Assembly: GCF_024323335.1 (NCBI RefSeq)
Contig: NC_066582.1
Coordinates: 91,198,944-91,262,943, forward strand
From: Lathyrus oleraceus
Lineage: Eukaryota; Streptophyta; Magnoliopsida; Fabales; Fabaceae
Length of the DNA stretch: 64,000 nucleotides
Reading direction: 5' to 3'
The position numbers were made by a program, and so were the translations under genes. Of this stretch, positions 11,036-23,181 are shown piece after piece. The stretch's first letter is position 1, and every line of letters starts with the position of its first letter. Under the pieces are notes generated by a model. The model was not told the origin of the DNA and did not search any database. It worked only from the letters and a program-made list of their open reading frames with translations.

Positions 11036-11418
11036 AGGGGACCTTAGAGGGCGCTTGTGGAAAAAAAGCGCCCTCTAAAGGGGGCCTAAGAGGGCGCTTA
11101 TGAAAGTGCTCTCTACGGCTTTCCAAAAGCGCTTTATAAACTGGAAATGCACATGGACTTATAGAGCGCTTTTTTAAAAGCGCCCTCTAAGGGTAACCTT
11201 AGAGGGCGCTTTCTAAAAAGCGCCCTGTATTGTTGTCCCTCTATCTCCTCCTTATTTTTTCGCTTCACCTTAGAGGGCGCTTTATTACAAAAGCGCCCTC
11301 TAAAGTGCGTTGTCTATTCCAGTTGTTCGCTCCTTATTTTTTCGCTTCACTTTAGAGTGCACTTTTGTAATAAAGCGCCCTCTAAGGTGCGCTGTCTATT
11401 CCAGTTTTTGGCGTAGTG
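11036..11418. repeat. Right subterminal repeat region of the CACTA element
   Basis: Mirror of the left end: repeated GAGGGCGCTT and AAGCGCCCTCTAA motifs, many paired as hairpins, plus a duplicated stretch containing CTCCTTATTTTTTCGCTTCAC (near 11248 and 11329). It ends in the terminal repeat TTTTTGGCGTAGTG. Confidence 0.85.
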
Positions 11419-11624
11419 CTTGTTTTTAATTTAAAGTGATGGTTATGACTGAACCAGTCCGTCGAGGTTTGTCAGAGAAGACAACCGGTCCTTGCCCGCC
11501 GGTGGTGTGCTGGATGGTTTTGAGCCATAAGATCCTTTTAAAATGATCTAATCCTGAGCATTCCTTTTGAATACCGACTGTGTGGCACGCTGACTCATGT
11601 GCACGATAGAACGTGTGTTTTTAT

Positions 11625-11666
11625 CCACTTGATCTGCCACCTCAATTAATGAGGGAGATCAAGTGG
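11625..11666 (+). other. Conserved hairpin in Ogre LTR copy B
   Basis: CCACTTGATCT (11625-11635) pairs perfectly with AGATCAAGTGG (11656-11666). Inside, CCTC pairs with GAGG around the loop AATTAAT. After removing the CACTA insert it lies roughly 770 bp downstream of the TATA box, so it should be in the RNA. LTR copy C has the equivalent hairpin at 57414-57456 with two compensated base-pair changes and the same AATTAAT apex. This argues for a selected RNA structure. Confidence 0.6.
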
Positions 11667-13675
11667 TCCACGTTTTTTCTGATATTTTAATTTTCATTTT
11701 AATTGCTTTATTTTCAATAATTCATATTAAATTTAATATTGATCCAAAAAATATCGGACTTTCAGCAAAAAATTTCAAAATTTTCCTCTTTCATATTCTG
11801 AATTAAAATTATTGTTTGGATCATTATTAATATTTTTCATGAATTAATTGTTTTTTCATATTTTTTTAATTGTTTAAAAATATTTTTATATTTCCAAAAA
11901 TTATGAAATATTTTCTCCAAGGTCCTTTGACCTTGTTTGACCTATGATAAATCTCATGGCCATTTCTTTGGTGTTTTGATGAGATTTTAGGAATTGTACA
12001 AACCATATTTAATTTAAATGCACTATTTTAGTATTTTTAATTTGAATAAATGCCAAATAAATTTGTTGACCAATTGTGATGATTTGTTTATGTTTGACTC
12101 TTGTTGTTGGGCCTTGGTCAAGGTTGATTTGACTTTGTCAAATAAATATCATTGGATTTAGGGGATTGATGGAATGTACATTCCATCTCCTAAAATGAAT
12201 GAATGATATTAATTTGGTAAAAGTCCTCCTTTGACCAATTTGTGTTTTGATCCATTTCCCTCCCCACTTCATCTTATTCCCTTTCTTCATTCATTCATTC
12301 CATTTGGCGTATGATATCTCAAAATCTTAAGGCTAGTGGATTGAAAAGTTGACATGAGTATGGATGAGATTAGTCTACTATACTATGTCTCTAACATGCA
12401 TTAACACCAAAATTTTATTGCCCAACCTCAAATAATTGTGACTTCTACATAAGTCCAATTACGATTTCTTAACATAGCGCTAAATTTGTGACATAAAAGG
12501 CATAAGCATTCAAGTTAGTGAGACTGCAAGTCTCCCCTCTTTCATCGTATTGTGTGGAAACTTGGCATTTTTTCCTTCCTTTAGAAGTGGTCTTAGTTTA
12601 AAGATCCATGCTTGTGATAAGTGGGTTGAGTGTTCTCCAAAGAATGACTTCAATTAAAAAGCAAAAGCAAAGCAATACTAACTTCTGACCTATTAACTAC
12701 TAACTTTTAAATTCAAGCCATTTACCTTAATGAAATTTACTTTTAGCATTTTATTACATTTGCCATTGTTCATATCATTCTAATTGCTTATGTTAATGCA
12801 ATTTTCACTTTGTCAATTTGCACTATATTGTGTGATATATTTTTGTTTGTGTATACTTTGTTTTCTTGTGTGGTCTTTGACCATTAATGTACATAATAAC
12901 AACAAAAACCCTAAAAAAAAATTTGTGTGGACTGTTGGCTTGATCTTGGACAAATGGACTTAGAATCTAGGCAACATTCTTATGCTAAAGGAGTTGGCCA
13001 ATGCCTACTTTTTGAGAAACCAAGTGCTTGCAATTTGAGATTCATCTGATATATCATTCAAGATCCTTTGAGTTCATCTACAACATGATCATTGTGAACC
13101 TGTTATTTTGAACCCGGACTTGTGGAATTCATCTGTTACATGGGCTATTTTGGAGAATATCATGGAATGGATAAGCTTTGATGTGGCCATATTTATTTGA
13201 TGCCTTTCTCTTCAAGATAATATAATTGTGCATTTGTGTGTTGCTTGATTCTAAAAAAGTCCAAGGGAATTCTGGGTTTCTATTGACATTCTTGTCTATT
13301 GGATTGCTACCCACTTGTTCAGATCTTTTCAACTCTAAACTTTTAAATTTTTGTACATAGGGTAGTCTCTTTATCTTTTCCCAATTAATTTAACTTCAAA
13401 ATATCTCCCTCCCTTTTTAAAATCTTCTTTGACTGAACTTATTTTGTTCTAAACTTTGACCACTTTGCAAAAAGATGGAAACTTTGGCTTTATGCCATTG
13501 CATTTTCAAACTTCTTTTCTTAAATCAAACTTGTAAATAAACTTAACTATACTTGACCTAAACTTTCAAAAAAGCCAAAAAGAATTAACTGATTCAAACC
13601 ATTTTAGGCCTTTGTGCCTTTCAAACTTAAATTTTGTTAAAAGTAATGCATCCACTTTGAAATTTGTATTACGAA

Positions 13676-13854
13676 CTACGAGGTTTTGATCCCTCATTTT
13701 TATGTTGGTACGTAGGCACAAGTCCGAAGGTCTTGTCAAACACAAAAATATAATTAATGAATTATTTTCTCATCCCCCAATTCTATTTGTTTGTAAACAT
13801 GTTTTTGTACCAAATACATATGCACACAAAAAGGGCTCCCTAGGAGTACCTAGG
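13676..13854 (+). other. U5 stem-loop block of Ogre LTR copy B
   Basis: CTACG (13676-13680) pairs with CGTAG (13711-13715), enclosing TTTTGATCC. About 120 bp on, CCTAGG (13839-13844) pairs with CCTAGG (13849-13854) around AGTA, followed by a small GGTG-CTAA-CACC hairpin. Versions occur in copies C and D and in the 1.7-kb solo LTR, at matching distances from the LTR end. Confidence 0.55.
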
Positions 13855-14000
13855 ACATTTTGGGTGCTAACACCTTCCCTCTGTGTAACCAACCCCCTTA
13901 CCTGTAATCTCTGACATTTTATTAGTTTTTATTTGAAAACATCTTACTTTTGGGTTTTGTTCGTACTTTTTCCCTTTCCCTTGGAAACAATAAAGCGCGG

Positions 14001-14009
14001 TGGCGACTC
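14001..14009 (+). other. PBS-like motif inside U5 of copy B
   Basis: TGGCGACTC, identical to the first nine bases of the primer binding site that starts at 14075, lies 74 bp upstream of it within the LTR. The same motif occurs inside U5 of every Tat/Ogre LTR in this window. Confidence 0.6.
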
Positions 14010-14065
14010 TTGTTATTTGATGTTTGGCTTGTCAATAGCTTGATGATCATGAATTTACCGCTATA

Positions 14066-14888
14066 GAAATTAAGTGGCGACTCTGCTAGGGAGTAGTATC
14101 TAGTGGGTTTAGCCTACTTTTTGTGTGTATATATTTGTATATATGAGATATTTGTATATATGTATGTGCGATATAATCTGCTTGTTGTGCTTGGTGATCT
14201 CTGAGTGGTGAGATAAGTTCTATCCCGAACTTGAGTGCAATTAAGATAGGAGGATGGTATAGTCATGTTCGACTTGTGTGGATTAGTGCTTAACAAGTTG
14301 GCTTGAGATCCATCTGCTCAGTGGAGACTCTTTTGGATTTGGAAATGTCACACAAGTATTTGTGGTTATGCATTGCTATCTCTAATTGGGTCCGAGAAGC
14401 TGAGGACCGTAGAACATTTACCCCCTCTTGGCCTATTTAGGACGTAGTGTGGAAACTGTTGAAGTGTAGACTTGATAAAAGTTGTTACATGATACTACAC
14501 TCAGACGAGTTTCTTTTGAGAATATTATGGGTCGATGAGTCAGTCATCTTAACCTGTAATATCCGATAGATGGAATTAAGACTTTGGGAACTTTTTAGAA
14601 CATGATCTACAGGTTTTATCCTTTGTTCACTCCTTTGGGATGGTTGTTACCCAGACTCCATGCTCATGACTTACAACAAACCCTTGATTCTTGGTTGATC
14701 CAATCAAGTCTTGTCAATATCAATGGAACTTGGGTGTTGATAATGCTTGATTCATCCCTTGACATTTGCTTGCCTTGTGTGTGATCCCTTATTTGTGATT
14801 GTTGCATTCATGCATTCCTGTGCATCATAACATTCATCACACAAAAATTTCAAGGAACTAAGGTATCATTTGCAAACATTTTCAGACC
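14066..14888 (+). other. Leader of Ogre copy B with primer binding site
   Basis: Untranslated region between the 5' LTR and ORF1. The primer binding site TGGCGACTCTGCTAGGGA (14075-14092) starts ten bases after the LTR and primes minus-strand DNA synthesis from a host tRNA. Ogre elements are reported to use tRNA-Arg; I have not checked the match. The rest holds no gene. Near 14800 it has ATTGCATTCATGCATTC, a motif also present in the copy D leader, just upstream of ORF1. Confidence 0.75.
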
Positions 14889-16388
14889 ATGGATTATGGA
14901 CAAAGGAACCCTAAGAAGTACAGTTTCAGATGTCTCGACTTGAAAGAGTTAAGGAAGCTAGCATCTCTTGTATTAGATCCCTTGGACTTCAAACAATGTA
15001 ATGGGAAGCTTCTGTCCATCTTGTCTGCTAATATGGTTGAAGGATTCTTGAGTGTGCTAGTGCAGTTCTATGATCCTCTCTACCATTGTTTCACTTTCCC
15101 AGATTTTCAGCTTGTGCCTACCTTGGACGAGTGTTCTCATATTTCGGGGATACCTATTTCTAGTAGAGTGTCTTTTAGTGGATTGGAGGAGATTCCCCGA
15201 TCTAGTATTATTGTTGAATCTCTTCACTTGAAGAAGTCTGAGATAGAGGCTCATTGGTTGAAGAGAGGAGGGTTATTTGGGTTGCCATCTGTTTTCCTCA
15301 TAAAGGAAGCTACTGCCTTTGCTCAAGCCGGTAGTGTGGATTCTTTTGAAGCTATCGTGATATTTCTCATTTATGGATTAGCTTTGTTCCCTAACATTGA
15401 CGGTTTTGTTGATGTTAACGCCATTAGAATGTTATTGATTGGGAATCTTGTGCCTACTTTGTTGGGTGATATGTATTTCTCTTTGCATCTTAGGAATTAT
15501 AAAGGTGATGAAACTATTGTCTGTTGTATCCCTCTTCTATACAAGTGGTTTATTCCGCACTTGCCTCAGACCCGTACTTTTGTGGAGAAGAAACAATGTC
15601 TAAGGTGGTCTCAGAGACTTATGTCTCTCACTAATGATGATATAGTTTGGTATGATTTGTCACTAAGCAGTTTGGTGATTATTGATTGTTGTGGTGAATT
15701 CTCTAATGTGCCTCTCATTGGTACACATGGAGGAATTAACTACAACCCTGCTTTGGCTCGTCGTCAACTTGGGTTCCCCTTGAGAGACAAACCTAATAAC
15801 ATGTTGTTGGAAGGTCTTTTCTATCAAGAGGGTAAAGATCCCTAACATTTGAAGTAGAAGATTGTGCATGCTTGGCATAATGTGCTTAGGAAAGGAAGAT
15901 CCGAGCTTGGTCCGTGCAATTGTGTAGCTTTCGAAGCTTACACGCTTTGGGTGAAGAAGAGAGCTTTGGAGTTGAAGATGCCTTGTCCTTGTGAAAGACC
16001 TATGTCTATGGTTGTGGTTGAGCCATTAACTCTGCCTAACCAAGATGTGGAGGAGTTGGAAGACGCGATCGTCAAGATGAAGCAAGAGAAGGACATGTGG
16101 GAGGAGCGTTTCCGTGCTTTGAGAAAGAAGCATGAAGAGTTGCAGTTGGAGTCTAAGGACAAAGATGCACGTATTGAGCTACTTGAAGACCGAGTGACGA
16201 AGAGACAGAGAGAGCCAGAGGTTTCATCTTCTAGCATGCCTTAGCCTTCCGTTGCTTGGAAGAAGATTGTTGATCATCTTGTCCTCGAGAAGACTCAGAT
16301 GAAGGCTTCTTTTGAGACCAAGATCCGTCGCATTCGGAGGAAGTACGCGCCTACAGCCAGATCTTGTAACGATGTTAGGGATCCTTAG
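14889..16388 (+). pseudogene. Ogre ORF1, copy B, three internal stops
   Basis: The additional ORF that distinguishes Ogre from most Ty3/gypsy elements; its biochemical role is unknown. The frame runs 499 codons from ATG 14889 to TAG 16386-16388 and is interrupted by TAA 15843-15845, TAG 15855-15857 and TAG 16242-16244, with no frameshift. The N-terminal two thirds align with copy D ORF1 (KKYSFR, LDPL.F, FYDPLYHCF.F.DFQL, LPQT, RWSQRLMSLTNDDI, ARRQLGFPL). It has the look of plant proteins related to the mobile-domain family, which I cannot confirm. From about residue 380 on it is a charged, heptad-like helix (VEELEDAIVKMKQEKDMWEE), a likely coiled coil. The start is supported by the same position relative to the leader in copy D. 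A 227-bp non-coding spacer separates it from gag. Confidence 0.8.
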
Positions 16389-16615
16389 GATGACTAGTCT
16401 CCTTTTCTCTTGTATTTTTTATTTTGGTTTTTGAAATTGTACTTAGTGTAATCCTTCCAATTTATATAAATAAAAAGAGATTTTTGGTCATTTCAAATTG
16501 TTGTAATTGCCATTTAAATATTATATATTTGCAAATGATATAGTAAGTTCCTTGAAAATAAAAATAATCAAGCATTACATTTCATGCATCATTTGCATAA
16601 GCAGGTTTTCGCCAG

Positions 16616-17738
16616 ATGTCTGATTGTTGTTTCTTCTGTGCTTTAGCCAAGATGACTCACCGGTACAATACCCGAGCCAATAATCTGAGAATCATGGAAC
16701 ATTTGGAGCAAGAGAACAGAGAGCTGAAGGACGAGATCGCCCGCCTGACTACCATGATGGAGTCAGTTCTTGATGCTCAGAATCAAGCTTCTCCAACGCC
16801 TGCAACTCCTCCCGCGAGGACTGTTACTTCAGAGGTGCTACCTCTACCATGCCTGCTGCTACCGCTCACTTCGCGTCGAATGTTCTTGAAGGTTTTGCGC
16901 CTACACTTGCTTCCATGCCGGCATCTAGCCCGGTCATGTCCGTGCCACCTCTCGTTGTGCACACCTTACCTCATGTAGAGGATACCATCTATGATTCTGA
17001 GCCGTCTGAGGGTCCGAATGTGTATGAGAAAATGGACGAGATGAAAGATCAGTTTCTTGAGTTACGCAAGGAATTGAAGACGCTAAGAGGTAAAGACTTG
17101 TTTGGAAAGAGTGTTGTTGAGTTGTGCTTAGTGCCCAACGTCAAGATCCCGGTGAAGTTCAAACTGCCTGAATTTGAAAAGTATAAAGGGAACTCTTGTC
17201 CGCTCAGTCATCTTGTGATATATGACCGCAAGATGTCTACTCCGACTGACAATGATCAATTGCTTATTCACTACTTCCAAGATAGTCTGACTGGTGCTGC
17301 ACTCCGTTGGTACATGGGGTTGGATAGTGCAAGCATTCTCACTTTCAACGACTTGGTAGAGGATTTTGTGAAGAAATACAAGTATAATGTGGACATGGCG
17401 CCTCATAGAGACCAACTGAGGTCTATGTCCCAGAAGGACAAAGAGACATTTAAAGAATACGCCCAAAGATGGAGGGAGTTGGCTGCCCAGATCACTCCCC
17501 CTTTGGAGGAAAAAGAGATGACAAAATTCTTCTTGAAAACTCTGATTTCATTTTATTATGAACGCATGATCGCTAGTGCCCTAGTGACTTTACAGAAATG
17601 GTAAACATGGGGATGAGACTCGAGGAAGGAGTCCATGAGGGACGGTTGTCAAGAGATAAGGCGTCAACAAGGAAGAAATATGGTAGCGACTATGGTAAGA
17701 AGAAAGACAGTGAGACGAATGCAGTAATCAGTGGGAGG
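16616..17738 (+). pseudogene. gag: Ogre gag, copy B, 5' portion
   Basis: Gag forms the particle that packages element RNA. This part carries the N-terminal coiled coil (MEHLEQENRELKDEIARL, from about 16693) and the capsid-type retrotransposon gag domain (ALRWYMGLDSASI, WRELAAQI, about 17200-17570). A frameshift near 16840 moves reading from the 16616 frame into the 16849 frame. Another near 17580-17600 shifts it again after the ASA motif. Coding is then cut at 17738 by Ogre copy D, whose 5-bp duplication GGAGG occupies 17734-17738, and resumes at 41694. The start could be ATG 16616 or ATG 16652; copy D starts at the equivalent of the upstream one. Confidence 0.82.
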
Positions 17739-17955
17739 TGTAGCGGTGTATTCGTCGCTATATGATTTATTGATTAAATCAAAAGCAAAGCATACAATGA
17801 ATCGAGTCGCCACCGCACTTTTATTTATCCAAAGGACTGGCTAAAAAGCGAACAAAAGCCTAAGAAGTTTTACACATAGAAAACTAATGAAAATATCAGA
17901 GAGTCTGGGTAAGGGGTAAATTACGCAATGAGAAGGTGTTAGGCACCCAAAACGT

Positions 17956-18144
17956 CCTAGGTACTCCTAGGGAGCCCTTTTCACACTTGTTGTACTAAAT
18001 TGTTATTTGTTATGAAATATTTATTGTGCAAACATGAATGGGATGATGAGAAAAGAATATACAATTTTTATTGTTTTTGTGTTTGAACGGATGAACCCGT
18101 TGCCTACGTACCTTCCATGAAAGGTAAGGATCAAAACGCCGTAG
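17956..18144 (-). other. U5 stem-loop block of Ogre copy D, 3' LTR
   Basis: On the plus strand, CCTAGG-TACT-CCTAGG (17956-17971) is the AGTA-loop hairpin of the other LTRs. CTACG (18104-18108) with CGTAG (18140-18144) is the upstream stem-loop. Both recur in the 5' LTR at 36514-36529 and 36662-36702. The PBS-like GAGTCGCCA is at 17804-17812. Confidence 0.55.
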
Positions 18145-21100
18145 TTCGGCTAAAAGATTTCCAAAAGTTAGTGGATTCAATTACAAACACAAGCCTTAAG
18201 GTCTTACGTTATCCACGGGAGAAAACTCAACCTTATACAAACAACAAGTCCACCATGTGAGAAAAGCTTCAACTTGCTAGTGAGGGGTTAACCCTATAAT
18301 AAGCAAGGAAGACTTACAATTCAATCAACTAAGGACAAATAGGTGAGATTAACATCAACCAACTAGGATAAATCAAACCTATGGCTAATGTATGAAAACT
18401 TAACAAGAATGGACAAAGCCACAAAACAATTGAATGGGTGAAGTGAATTGATTATGATTATTCACAAAAGGAGGGTCAAAGTATGATTAAGATTGATTCA
18501 AAAGAAGTATTATGAAATGGAGTTTGAAAAGTCAAGGACTTAGGGTCCAGGTTCCTAATTTGAAAGCATGAAGATGTTTGCACAATATTTATCTCAAGTT
18601 TTGAAAGCAATGTGTGAAAAGGTTTAGGACAAAATGGATGAATGGATGAAGATGGAGTGTAAAACTTCCTAGAAGGTTCACCTCTTGAAATCATATAGAA
18701 GATGACTCAAGTGTGTCCTTTGGAATAGACAATGAGCAATAACAAACAAGCAAAGCAAAAGAAGAAAGTCAACAAAAGCGGATACCGGATGCCAATCACT
18801 GGACTTATACCAATCTCCTAAAACGAAACTGGATATCAGAGGCCACTCTATGGACTTATACCAATCTCCTCAACAAAGAAATGAAAAGTGGATACCGGAT
18901 GCCAATCTATCTGGACTTATACCAATCTCCAACAAAAACAAAGCAAACACTTGGATGTCAGATGCCAATCTATCTGGGCTTACTCTAACCTCCAACATAT
19001 GATCATGGGAAAATAAATGCCAAATTACATGGACTTACAATTGCATCCTCACATAAATCAAACAAATGCATCAAGCAAAGAGAAGATGAGTGGCCAATGA
19101 AATGGTCTTATACTCACTTCCATATCATAGGAACAATGGCCAATGAATGGTCTTACAATTGTCCTCAATGGGCAAACAACAAAGATATGTCACAAAGACA
19201 AATGAAATGATCATGCACTAATGAGCAATTAATGATGATAAATGCACAAAACAGGCAAGCAGACATGTACAAATGAACTAAGTAATCAATCAACCAAAGT
19301 CATTCAGCACACTCTATAACCAAACAATTAGGCTCATACACAAGGTTAGGCATTGAAGCCAACTGGAATAGGGTTAATGGTGCTCTTAACCTTGACATTG
19401 AGAGCCAAGGTGAAGCAGATGAAAGGATATGAGGGGGTGTGCCTCATGCTCTTATCCCTGGTCAGGGAGAGCTTCAAATGATAGAAGGTGTGGGAGCTCA
19501 GAAAGTAGGAACTCTCTCCACAGGTTATTGACTCGATAGATCTTGGGCTTTTACTCACTATGCATCAACACATGTGGTGTGAGCAAGGTGATTGACACAC
19601 AGAATAGTAGGAGATAGGTTACATATCTCTTTTGTCTACCAATTGCCTCACAGGAGGTCTTTACCTGCTTGGGGACAAAGTTAAACAATCACAAACATTG
19701 CCTCTTAAGGAGGACTTCAGACAGTTGCCTGGCCAAGTAACAAGCCAGGTCTTCCAGACTACATGAAGGAGAAGGTGCTATACCTCAATGCAAATGCTAT
19801 CAAGCAAAGCAATGCAAGTTCTCAAAGAACTATTAGCAACTAATGGTACCTGAAATCAATCAAATAAAATCAGTATAGAACTCAAATTCAAAACCAATAT
19901 AAGATAAGGATCAACAGTCAACACAATCAATCCCATGTGCAAAGCACAAAGCTCAAAGCATATGAGCTAAGCATCCTACAAAACAAACAAGTTAGTTCAT
20001 GATAATCAATCAAACTCAATCAACTTGCATTAATCTCCTTAAAGCATTTGCTTCTTAACCTGAAAAGCAAACTCAAACATGAGAAACAAGACCACTAGGA
20101 CAAGCCTAGGGTCAAAAGGAGATAAAAAATCCAAAACAGCAAGTGAAAGATATCCAAAATCAAGTTCAAACAATTAAGGAACAAACCCAAGTGGTTTCAT
20201 ATTCATATCATTCATCATTATCATTTCACAAACAAATTAGGTCAAAGCATGTCATATAGAACCTCAAAGAAGTCAACAGAAAGACTCCACTCAAATCCAG
20301 TCACAAACATTTCAATAATTCATGATCAAACATCATTCATAACATGATAAGCATACCAAATTTCAGCTCATTTGGATCAAGGGAAGTAGGTCAATAAAAA
20401 TCAGAAAGTCAAAGCAAGTTCAAGCAAACTCATACAAAGCATCAAAACATGCACCAACTTCAATTAATCATAAAACAGAAACAAAACATGATAAATGAAT
20501 GGAACCAAAGCCATGATAAACTTCAAGATGTCTACATTACTCATGCCAAATTTCACACCCATCCAATTAATAACCAGAATTTCACAAACCAAATACAAAC
20601 ATGTATCACAAAAAATCAACAAATGACCAAACAGGGGAGAAAATTCCAATCAAATAGGAAATGCCATCAATAATTCCAGAAATATTCACATGTATTTTCA
20701 ACATCCATAAGTATACTCATGCAAAAATCCAGACCATTTTGAGTTCAATAAGCATGGTAATTAAAATCATGAAGTTGGACATGGATGGTGTGACACAAAT
20801 TGTCACACCTCTATTCAAAAAATCATATCTCATCAACAACAATGATAAAATCACAAACTCTACACCAAAATGACCATGAACATGTCTAGTTTAAGCACAA
20901 AAAATTTCAGAGGCATTGGATTAAGTATCATTATTTCACAAGCAAAATGGCATGGCATACACAAAATGGACACACATGAACAAACCCTAGCACATTTAAA
21001 AATCCACACGTGCAAAAAATCTGGAAAAATCACCATAATAAACTATAGATCATGAGGAGCATTTCACAAAAAATCCCATCAAATTTGGATTAAAATTGAG

Positions 21101-21211
21101 TGACTTATGAATTTTCTAAGATTGCCATGCCAAATGAAATAAAATTGAAAAAAAGAAAATGATTTAATTAAATTAAGACACGGCAATGGCAGAATTGTAA
21201 TTAACTGGCCA

Positions 21212-21240
21212 CTTAAGTGAAACGCCGCGTTTCACTTAAG
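21212..21240 (-). other. Perfect 13-bp hairpin in LTR of copy D
   Basis: CTTAAGTGAAACG (21212-21224) and CGTTTCACTTAAG (21228-21240) pair without a mismatch around a 3-base loop. It is repeated unchanged at 39782-39810 in the other LTR. It lies about 780 bp downstream of the TATA box on the element strand, the same relative place as the hairpins in LTR copies B and C, though its sequence is different. Confidence 0.6.
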
Positions 21241-22019
21241 GGCGTGTCCTGTTCTGATTGGTGCATGGCCATGGGAAACACGAAATGCATGCAGAATTGG
21301 TTCAGCAAAGATCAAACACGGGTTTTGGCAAAGAAAATTAGGGTTTTGACCGTGTTCTTCAACATTTTTCCAGATTTTTCCAGCAAGAACAAAATGTAAC
21401 CAAAATCAACAATCGATATACCATTGGGTTCATCTCCTAATGCTCATCAATAATCCAACAATGCTTTAACCTAAATCAAACTGTCATGGATGAATCGAGC
21501 AAAATAAAGTCTAACCACCAAACTTCATTTCAACATAACTTTCACAATACTCGATGAAATTTCACGATTTAAAGTTCAGTATAACCAGCAAGGCAAGATC
21601 TATCCAAAGCATGCCAACATTTTAAGAATAGCAAGATTTGAAAGTTCACCTGATTTGAAGAACAATGTTGCTTTCGTGGTTCTTTTGCTGTGTATTGTTG
21701 AAACAGTAGCTTAATGATGTTCCGGATGATGAATGGACAATGAAATTCAGCTCAACAAACCCTGACGCAGCTCCAATCGATATCTGCCACGAAAGAAGCT
21801 CAATGCAACAATGTTGTTCTTTGCTCTACAATTGTGAAATTCAGCTAGCAAAAGCTTCCAAAAGGATGGTGGATGATGGTCCAATATACAGAAGCACGAA
21901 TCCTTTGGAGATTTTTTTCAGAAAAATTCTAAGTGAAAAAATGAGAGTTTTTTTAGAGAAAAGAAAGTTCAGATCTGATTTGTAAAATGTGGCTAGGGTT
22001 TTTCAGTCTGAAAATGTGC

Positions 22020-22029
22020 AATATATACT
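22020..22029 (-). promoter_or_regulatory. Probable TATA box, 3' LTR of copy D
   Basis: AGTATATATT on the minus strand, about 1.15 kb into the LTR. The matching site in the 5' LTR, which would drive the element, is 40545-40554. It is the best TATA match in the expected region; no experimental support. Confidence 0.45.
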
Positions 22030-23168
22030 CTGATTAACAATGCCTAAGCTTGGTTAGTGGAATGGTAATTGAATTTAGCTTAATGAAGTGTTTTGGTCAA
22101 TTGGTACAAACACTCAAGTCGCATGTGCATGACATGCTACAGTGCGAAAATGGGCCTAAACACATCCCAAATTTGGTTTTTGAACATTTGTAAATGGTAG
22201 AAAGTATAAACAATGATTAATTTGAAAGTCAAATTTTCACCCTTCCCATTTTTAATTCAATGCACTTGAAAAAGGCCATTTTGATTGGATGATTTTTGGT
22301 GAAATGTGATGAAGGATTTGGATAGAGCATATCAAATGTGACTTGTAGCAAAAAACCTCACTCAATTTGGCCAAATGGTTTGGAAGTTATCTCACTTTGA
22401 AGTTCAAAAATTCTTGAGAATGATTTGATCATAACTTGCCAACCACACATGAGAAATGAGTGTTCTTGGACTTTTTGGAAATGGGAGAACAAAATCTTCA
22501 ACTTTCATGTTGGACAAAAATTCATTTGAAGCTTGTATGATGAAGTAATTTTGAGGAGAAGAACTTTCCATTTTTGGGAATTTCCAATTACAGGTCAACT
22601 TACTATTTTTGGAAACTTCTTGTCTGACCCCAAATTCTTCACTGTGGATGTTTGACATGTTATATGAGGCTTGTATGGACATGAATGAGACCTCTCAAAC
22701 CAATTCCCACCATCAAATCACTGATTAAATGCACAGTTGACCACAGTTGACTTTGCTAGGGTTTTGGTTGACTGAACCATGTTCTGATGAATTCCAAGCC
22801 CCTACCACTTGAGATCTTGATTCAAAATGATGTCACAACTCATATGAACTCTTGATGAATGATCATGGTGCCCAAATTCTTCAAGAATGGCCACCATCCA
22901 CTGCTCAATGAATAATTTGACTGTTTTGACCTAGCTTGCTTCATCTGCAAGTAACATGGTTAGATGACAATATTTTTGTACTTTTGGTTAATAGACAGAT
23001 GAAAAGTAATGATACACAAATGCAATACATGCTTGGTGATCAAAAACCACACTCACAAGATAACCCACCCACTAGGAGGGAAGCAAAGGTGTACAAAGAT
23101 CCTTGAGGCAATGATATGGCATGATATGATGCCATGAGGGATCTTAGGGACAAAATTGGGGTCTTACA

Positions 23169-23181
23169 GATGCCCCTATTT
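23169..23181 (-). other. Polypurine tract of Ogre copy D
   Basis: AAATAGGGGCATC on the minus strand, directly abutting the 3' LTR start. It is the purine run that resists RNase H and primes plus-strand synthesis. It is short and broken by pyrimidines, but its position is exact. Confidence 0.65.

Larger units (their letters stand above)
6427..11418 (-). mobile_element. CACTA (En/Spm) transposon with broken transposase
   Basis: A 4992-bp element with terminal inverted repeats CACTACGCCAAA (6427) and TTTGGCGTAGTG (ending 11418), flanked by the 3-bp target duplication CTT (6424-6426 and 11419-11421). These are the hallmarks of CACTA elements. Both ends carry dense subterminal copies of GAGGGCGCTTT and its complement. 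The transposase gene runs on the minus strand (7298-10164). It was inserted into the LTR of Ogre copy B after that element arrived. The gene has an internal deletion and two stops, so the copy cannot move itself but could be mobilised in trans because its ends look intact. Confidence 0.92.
4360..14065 (+). repeat. 5' LTR of Ogre copy B, split by a CACTA transposon
   Basis: Starts TGTAAGACCCCAATTTTGAC and ends ACCGCTATA, where the other Ogre LTRs end CTACA, so one C-to-T change at the terminus. Removing the CACTA element and one copy of its 3-bp duplication leaves about 4.71 kb, in line with the 4.8-5.4 kb LTRs of copies C and D. The first part is 4360-6426 and the second 11422-14065. It holds a TATA box, an 85-bp tandem duplication, a hairpin at 11625-11666 and a U5 stem-loop block at 13676-13854. 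No coding sequence. Confidence 0.85.
17739..23168 (-). repeat. 3' LTR of Ogre copy D
   Basis: 5430 bp, reading on the plus strand from TGTAGCGGTG to GGGGTCTTACA, so on the element strand it starts TGTAAGACCCCAATTTTG and ends CTACA. It matches the copy at 36297-41693 almost base for base. Against that copy it has about 46 extra bases near 21608-21660 and lacks about 12 near 20312. No coding sequence. The stretch 18780-19150 carries irregular tandem echoes of GGATACCGGATGCCAATC...GGACTTATACCAATCTCC about every 60-70 bp. Confidence 0.93.

Noticed and set aside
14889..15845. ORF1 as a host gene captured by the element
   Set aside because: The same ORF is present at the same place in copy D and is a known extra ORF of Ogre elements, so it is part of the element and not a recent capture.
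18476..23168. Small open frames in the copy D LTRs (for example 18694-18476, 20449-20673, 22682-22404)
   Set aside because: They occur in both LTRs because the LTRs are identical, not because of coding constraint; no recognisable domain and no consistent start context.
17739..23168. Copy D left LTR as an independent solo LTR
   Set aside because: The matching LTR at 36297-41693, the shared orientation, the PBS and PPT positions and the GGAGG duplication outside both show it is one complete element.
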